Under the pieces are notes generated by a model, which ran no database searches, was not told where the DNA came from, and was given only the letters and a program-made list of their open reading frames with translations. 64,000 bases of DNA. Origin: Bacteroides neonati (GTDB lineage Bacteria; Bacteroidota; Bacteroidia; Bacteroidales; Bacteroidaceae). The stretch spans positions 1,412,732 through 1,476,731 of the forward strand of contig NZ_HG726020.1 in the NCBI RefSeq assembly GCF_000499785.1, in the 5' to 3' direction. Below are positions 61,489-64,000 of the stretch, one piece after another; position 1 is the first letter of the stretch, and each line of letters starts with the position of its first letter. The position numbers and the translations under genes were made by a program.

Positions 61489-63483
61489 CTATTTGTGCAA
61501 ATACCAATCGGCCGAGGCAGTGCCGCACCCTCCGTCTACCCACTTACCGTAGAGCGGATATTCACTATTGCTGCCTATGCGTACATGTTCGGTTACGAGC
61601 TTGAAGCCGGTCACAGGCAGGTCGATAGCAAAGGGGAACCGTCCACTCTTGTCGGCATAATACACATCGTTGAGCGTGCCGATAAGCGTTTGGTCGGCAT
61701 AGCTTGTCGCCTTGAATTTGGGTAGATGCACCTCTACCCGCTTCTTATTGGCAGGTGTATACCTCACCAGGATATACGGGTTGTAAGGTTTTAACGTGCT
61801 CTTGTTAAACATCGCCCCACCGCTAAAAGTACGTGTGATGATGCTCTCCTTTCCAATGGCCGTTTTAGCATTGGTAAAAACGATAAACGAGTTTGTAGCC
61901 GCTTCGTATTCAACTCCTTCGGGCAGCGGGGCGAAGCTACCCAGTTGCGTGGCATCTACCTGATAGGCAAAAGCGTTGGTAAAGAGCGCGCCATCGGGTT
62001 TCTGTACCGGTTTGAAGTGGTCGGTCAGCTTCTTCACCTGATTCTGATTATCGAACGTTACCACCCGTTTGTACTCAATCACCACATCATTAAGATCGTA
62101 GTCGCCACTCTCGGGCCAGTTGTCCTCAAAGGCGAGCGTGCCGCTGATCGCGTACTCCTGTTCGGGCAGCACAATGGTTCCGCCGCTGATGCTCGGTTTG
62201 TTTGGATCGTAGATCGCTGCGCTCGGATCGGCTTCGACCTCGAAGAGAAGATCTTCGTAACTCAAATCGCCGCCATCCTCAAAGCCCACCACAACGCGTC
62301 CGGTGGTATTGTCTGTCAGGGTGATGCAAGACGACTTGCCGTTCCCGTTCCAGCTCTGGTTAGAGTAGATGAACTGACGTCCGGTATCGAGATACTCCGT
62401 TCCGTTGCGGTACTGAAAACCGTCGGAGATGACGAACCATCCGATGGTATATCCGGGCGGGAAGCGGTCGAATACCTGTCCGTTATCGTCGATGTACTTC
62501 AACGACACCCACGAACAAGCACGCACTGGGGCACTGCTTTGCGAGAAGGTATATCCGTCGAACGGAACCGAACCGGGCGTAGAGGCGTTGGGTAGCAGGA
62601 TGTACTTCTTCACCTTCGACGGATCGGCAGGACGCTTATCGGTTGGATAATAGTAATAGCCCAGCGTATTCTGATACCACGCCCCTTCGTTGAGGAAGGC
62701 GAGCCGGATACCGGCATCCTTGACGGTGAGTACCTGCCCGTCGACCACCATCTGCGTAGCGATACTGATATTAGTGTACTGCTCGGATACTACCTTGTTA
62801 CTATTGTTCAGACCGCCCGGTTTGGTAAGGCTGCCGTTCCACAGCGACCGCTGCAAGCTATTGGCAAACGCCACCAGCGTGGGATCGGTGGTAAGATATC
62901 CGTTGTCCAACGGACGGCCATGGCTGCCCCACGAGCATAGCGAATAGAGTAGCTTGGAGGGATCGACCGTATAAGGCACTCCGCTTCCACCGGGGGTGAT
63001 CACCTGTGCGCGGGTCGATTTCGAGGCAACCGAATCGATGCGTTTGTAGCTCGCCGTTCCGTTGACTACCGCCACATCCACACACCTCGGCAACCCCAGC
63101 GAGGGGGTACAAAGAAAAATTGTACTCACCACCGTAGGCAGCAACATCTGTCCGCTAAATTGACCGTTATCGTCGGTGTAAGCGGCAAAGACGGGTTCGA
63201 TCTCCTTCTTCACCACACTACCGTCGGGTTGCACCAGATAGGGATATTCGGCATAGACCTCGAGCGGAGTTTTGACCGACGGCGCTACATAGTCCACCGT
63301 CAGATTCACCGTGGTGCGGGTACTAAAATCGGGAACCGTACCGGGATCGGGCAACGGCTCTTTGCCGTACGTGGGATCGTACAGATCAGTCTTACTGCAG
63401 CTCGTCACTGCGGCACCCATCAGCAAACAAATACCAAAGAGAGTTGGTACGAGGCTTTTCTTGAGCATTTTAATTGATTTCAT
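61489..63483 (-). CDS. LruC/DUF4842-domain lipoprotein
   Basis: A 664-residue lipoprotein (lipobox VTSC at about residue 29). An N-terminal beta-rich part (residues 50-270) is followed by the C-terminal LruC region (about 440-660), which begins at FEDNWPESGDYDLNDVVIEYKR. This acidic D-x-D-x-N-D segment looks like a calcium or metal-binding motif and is the LruC hallmark. A DUF4842 module then ends with ASADWYLHK. Function is unknown; some family members are surface proteins with Leptospira LruC-like folds. An AGGA-type ribosome site precedes the start; an internal ATG is at 63468. Confidence 0.83.
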   Translation of the reverse strand: MKSIKMLKKSLVPTLFGICLLMGAAVTSCSKTDLYDPTYGKEPLPDPGTVPDFSTRTTVNLTVDYVAPSVKTPLEVYAEYPYLVQPDGSVVKKEIEPVFAAYTDDNGQFSGQMLLPTVVSTIFLCTPSLGLPRCVDVAVVNGTASYKRIDSVASKSTRAQVITPGGSGVPYTVDPSKLLYSLCSWGSHGRPLDNGYLTTDPTLVAFANSLQRSLWNGSLTKPGGLNNSNKVVSEQYTNISIATQMVVDGQVLTVKDAGIRLAFLNEGAWYQNTLGYYYYPTDKRPADPSKVKKYILLPNASTPGSVPFDGYTFSQSSAPVRACSWVSLKYIDDNGQVFDRFPPGYTIGWFVISDGFQYRNGTEYLDTGRQFIYSNQSWNGNGKSSCITLTDNTTGRVVVGFEDGGDLSYEDLLFEVEADPSAAIYDPNKPSISGGTIVLPEQEYAISGTLAFEDNWPESGDYDLNDVVIEYKRVVTFDNQNQVKKLTDHFKPVQKPDGALFTNAFAYQVDATQLGSFAPLPEGVEYEAATNSFIVFTNAKTAIGKESIITRTFSGGAMFNKSTLKPYNPYILVRYTPANKKRVEVHLPKFKATSYADQTLIGTLNDVYYADKSGRFPFAIDLPVTGFKLVTEHVRIGSNSEYPLYGKWVDGGCGTASADWYLHK

Positions 63484-63792
63484 AACATTCCTGTTTATAG
63501 TAAATTATCAACACGCTTTACATCTGTTTTGTTTGAGTGTTCAAGCATCTTATCTATCTTTAACAGAATGGTTTACAGCCACCAATCACCTTCTACCCTG
63601 CCCTATTCTCCTCTTCTTACTAAATACATGCCAGAGAATGACCAGAAAATCATTTTTGCTCATAATACTTCTCATTATTTGCCTTTTGATTACAAGTGAT
63701 TGCAAGGATACAATATGATAACTGTCTAAGTCGTTTTTTTTTGAAAAAGAGTTAATTATTCCTCTCTTAAGATTGTATTCTGCTATTTTTTT
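63484..63792. other. Divergent intergenic region
   Basis: About 310 bases without a credible gene. It separates the LruC lipoprotein from a rightward lipoprotein gene. I see no clear -7 box for the leftward gene and no strong hairpin. Confidence 0.4.
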
Positions 63793-63800
63793 TAGCTTTG
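63793..63800 (+). promoter_or_regulatory. Promoter -7 box of the last gene
   Basis: TAGCTTTG, perfect TAnnTTTG, 20 bases before the ATG at 63821; TTG at 63773-63775 may be part of a -33 element. Confidence 0.6.
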
Positions 63801-63820
63801 CAATTCTAAACCACATAACT

Positions 63821-64000
63821 ATGAAATCCAAACAACTCCTCTGCCTACTTTTTATCTCTCTTGCGATTGGTTGTGATAATAAGGAAAATTTAAATATCCC
63901 TACCAACATTGTTCAGGATATTAACTCTCAAAAAACACTTCACTACCTCGACTCAATTTCTCAAAGTAACATGAACAGTAAGCAAAAAGCAACTTTTTCC
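63821..64000 (+). CDS. Partial lipoprotein gene, cut by the window edge
   Basis: The first 60 codons of a gene that runs off the right end. Translation gives MKSKQLLCLLFISLAIGC, a type II signal peptide with the lipobox AIGC, then a polar mature part rich in Asn/Ser (QDINSQKTLHYLDSISQ). The mature part is too short to place in a family. A good promoter sits just upstream, so it begins a new transcript. Confidence 0.72.
   Translation, partial: MKSKQLLCLLFISLAIGCDNKENLNIPTNIVQDINSQKTLHYLDSISQSNMNSKQKATFS

Overview
The window looks like chromosomal DNA from a member of the Bacteroidales, most likely Bacteroides or a close relative. The evidence is a SusC/SusD outer-membrane pair, many lipoproteins with short lipoboxes, an Na+-translocating NADH:quinone reductase operon, families typical of the phylum (DUF1573, DUF4923, HYC_CC_PP, LruC), and promoters of the Bacteroidetes type with a TAnnTTTG -7 box. 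Ribosome binding sites of the GGAGG type are mostly absent. I cannot name the species from sequence alone. No IS element, prophage, CRISPR array, rRNA or replication origin was seen.

Layout. 559-10076 (+): a polysaccharide-utilisation-type operon (TIG/NHL lipoprotein, SusC, SusD, BT_3044-like lipoprotein, BACON/Fn3/discoidin lipoprotein) closed by a strong hairpin. It has no glycosidase and no regulator inside the window. 10179-11284: a TPR-like lipoprotein, a frameshifted DUF3784 remnant and tRNA-Asp. 11458-18938: housekeeping genes, namely an aminotransferase, YqgE, recR with a glycosyltransferase and a GNAT enzyme, a sodium:solute symporter, engB and DUF4923. 19022-25831: lipoprotein galM, DUF1573, an OPT transporter with an esterase-like hydrolase, lipB, a WYL regulator and a VOC protein. 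26349-32643: an AraC regulator converging on a four-gene metal (probably copper) operon of HYC_CC_PP protein, TonB receptor, secreted HMA protein and CopA ATPase.

32786-37840 (+): an RsiV-like lipoprotein, rsmG, a metallo-hydrolase and gcvP. 38076-45908 (-): a nitroreductase, a HpaII-like nuclease homologue with no methylase beside it, a YigZ/IMPACT protein, the serC-serA-small membrane protein-DUF1015 operon, and a DbpA-like helicase. 46026-51876 (-): nqrABCDEF, complete. 52007-53407 (-): a secreted bleomycin-hydrolase-type peptidase. 53558-61408 (+): a BamA-like barrel protein, then a compact surface-polysaccharide operon (short TolC-like protein, Wzz with a degenerate kinase-like domain, Wzy/WaaL-type protein and two GT2 enzymes) whose last three genes are translationally coupled. 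61489-63483 (-): a LruC/DUF4842 lipoprotein. 63821-end: a lipoprotein cut by the window edge.

The parts most worth following up are the compact polysaccharide operon, the HpaII-like protein with an Arg where I expect the catalytic Lys, the metal operon with its Cys-rich receptor and partner, the ~22-bp-periodic TACGTA palindrome array at 13483-13587, and the set of genes whose promoter -7 box lies only 4-12 bases from the start codon.
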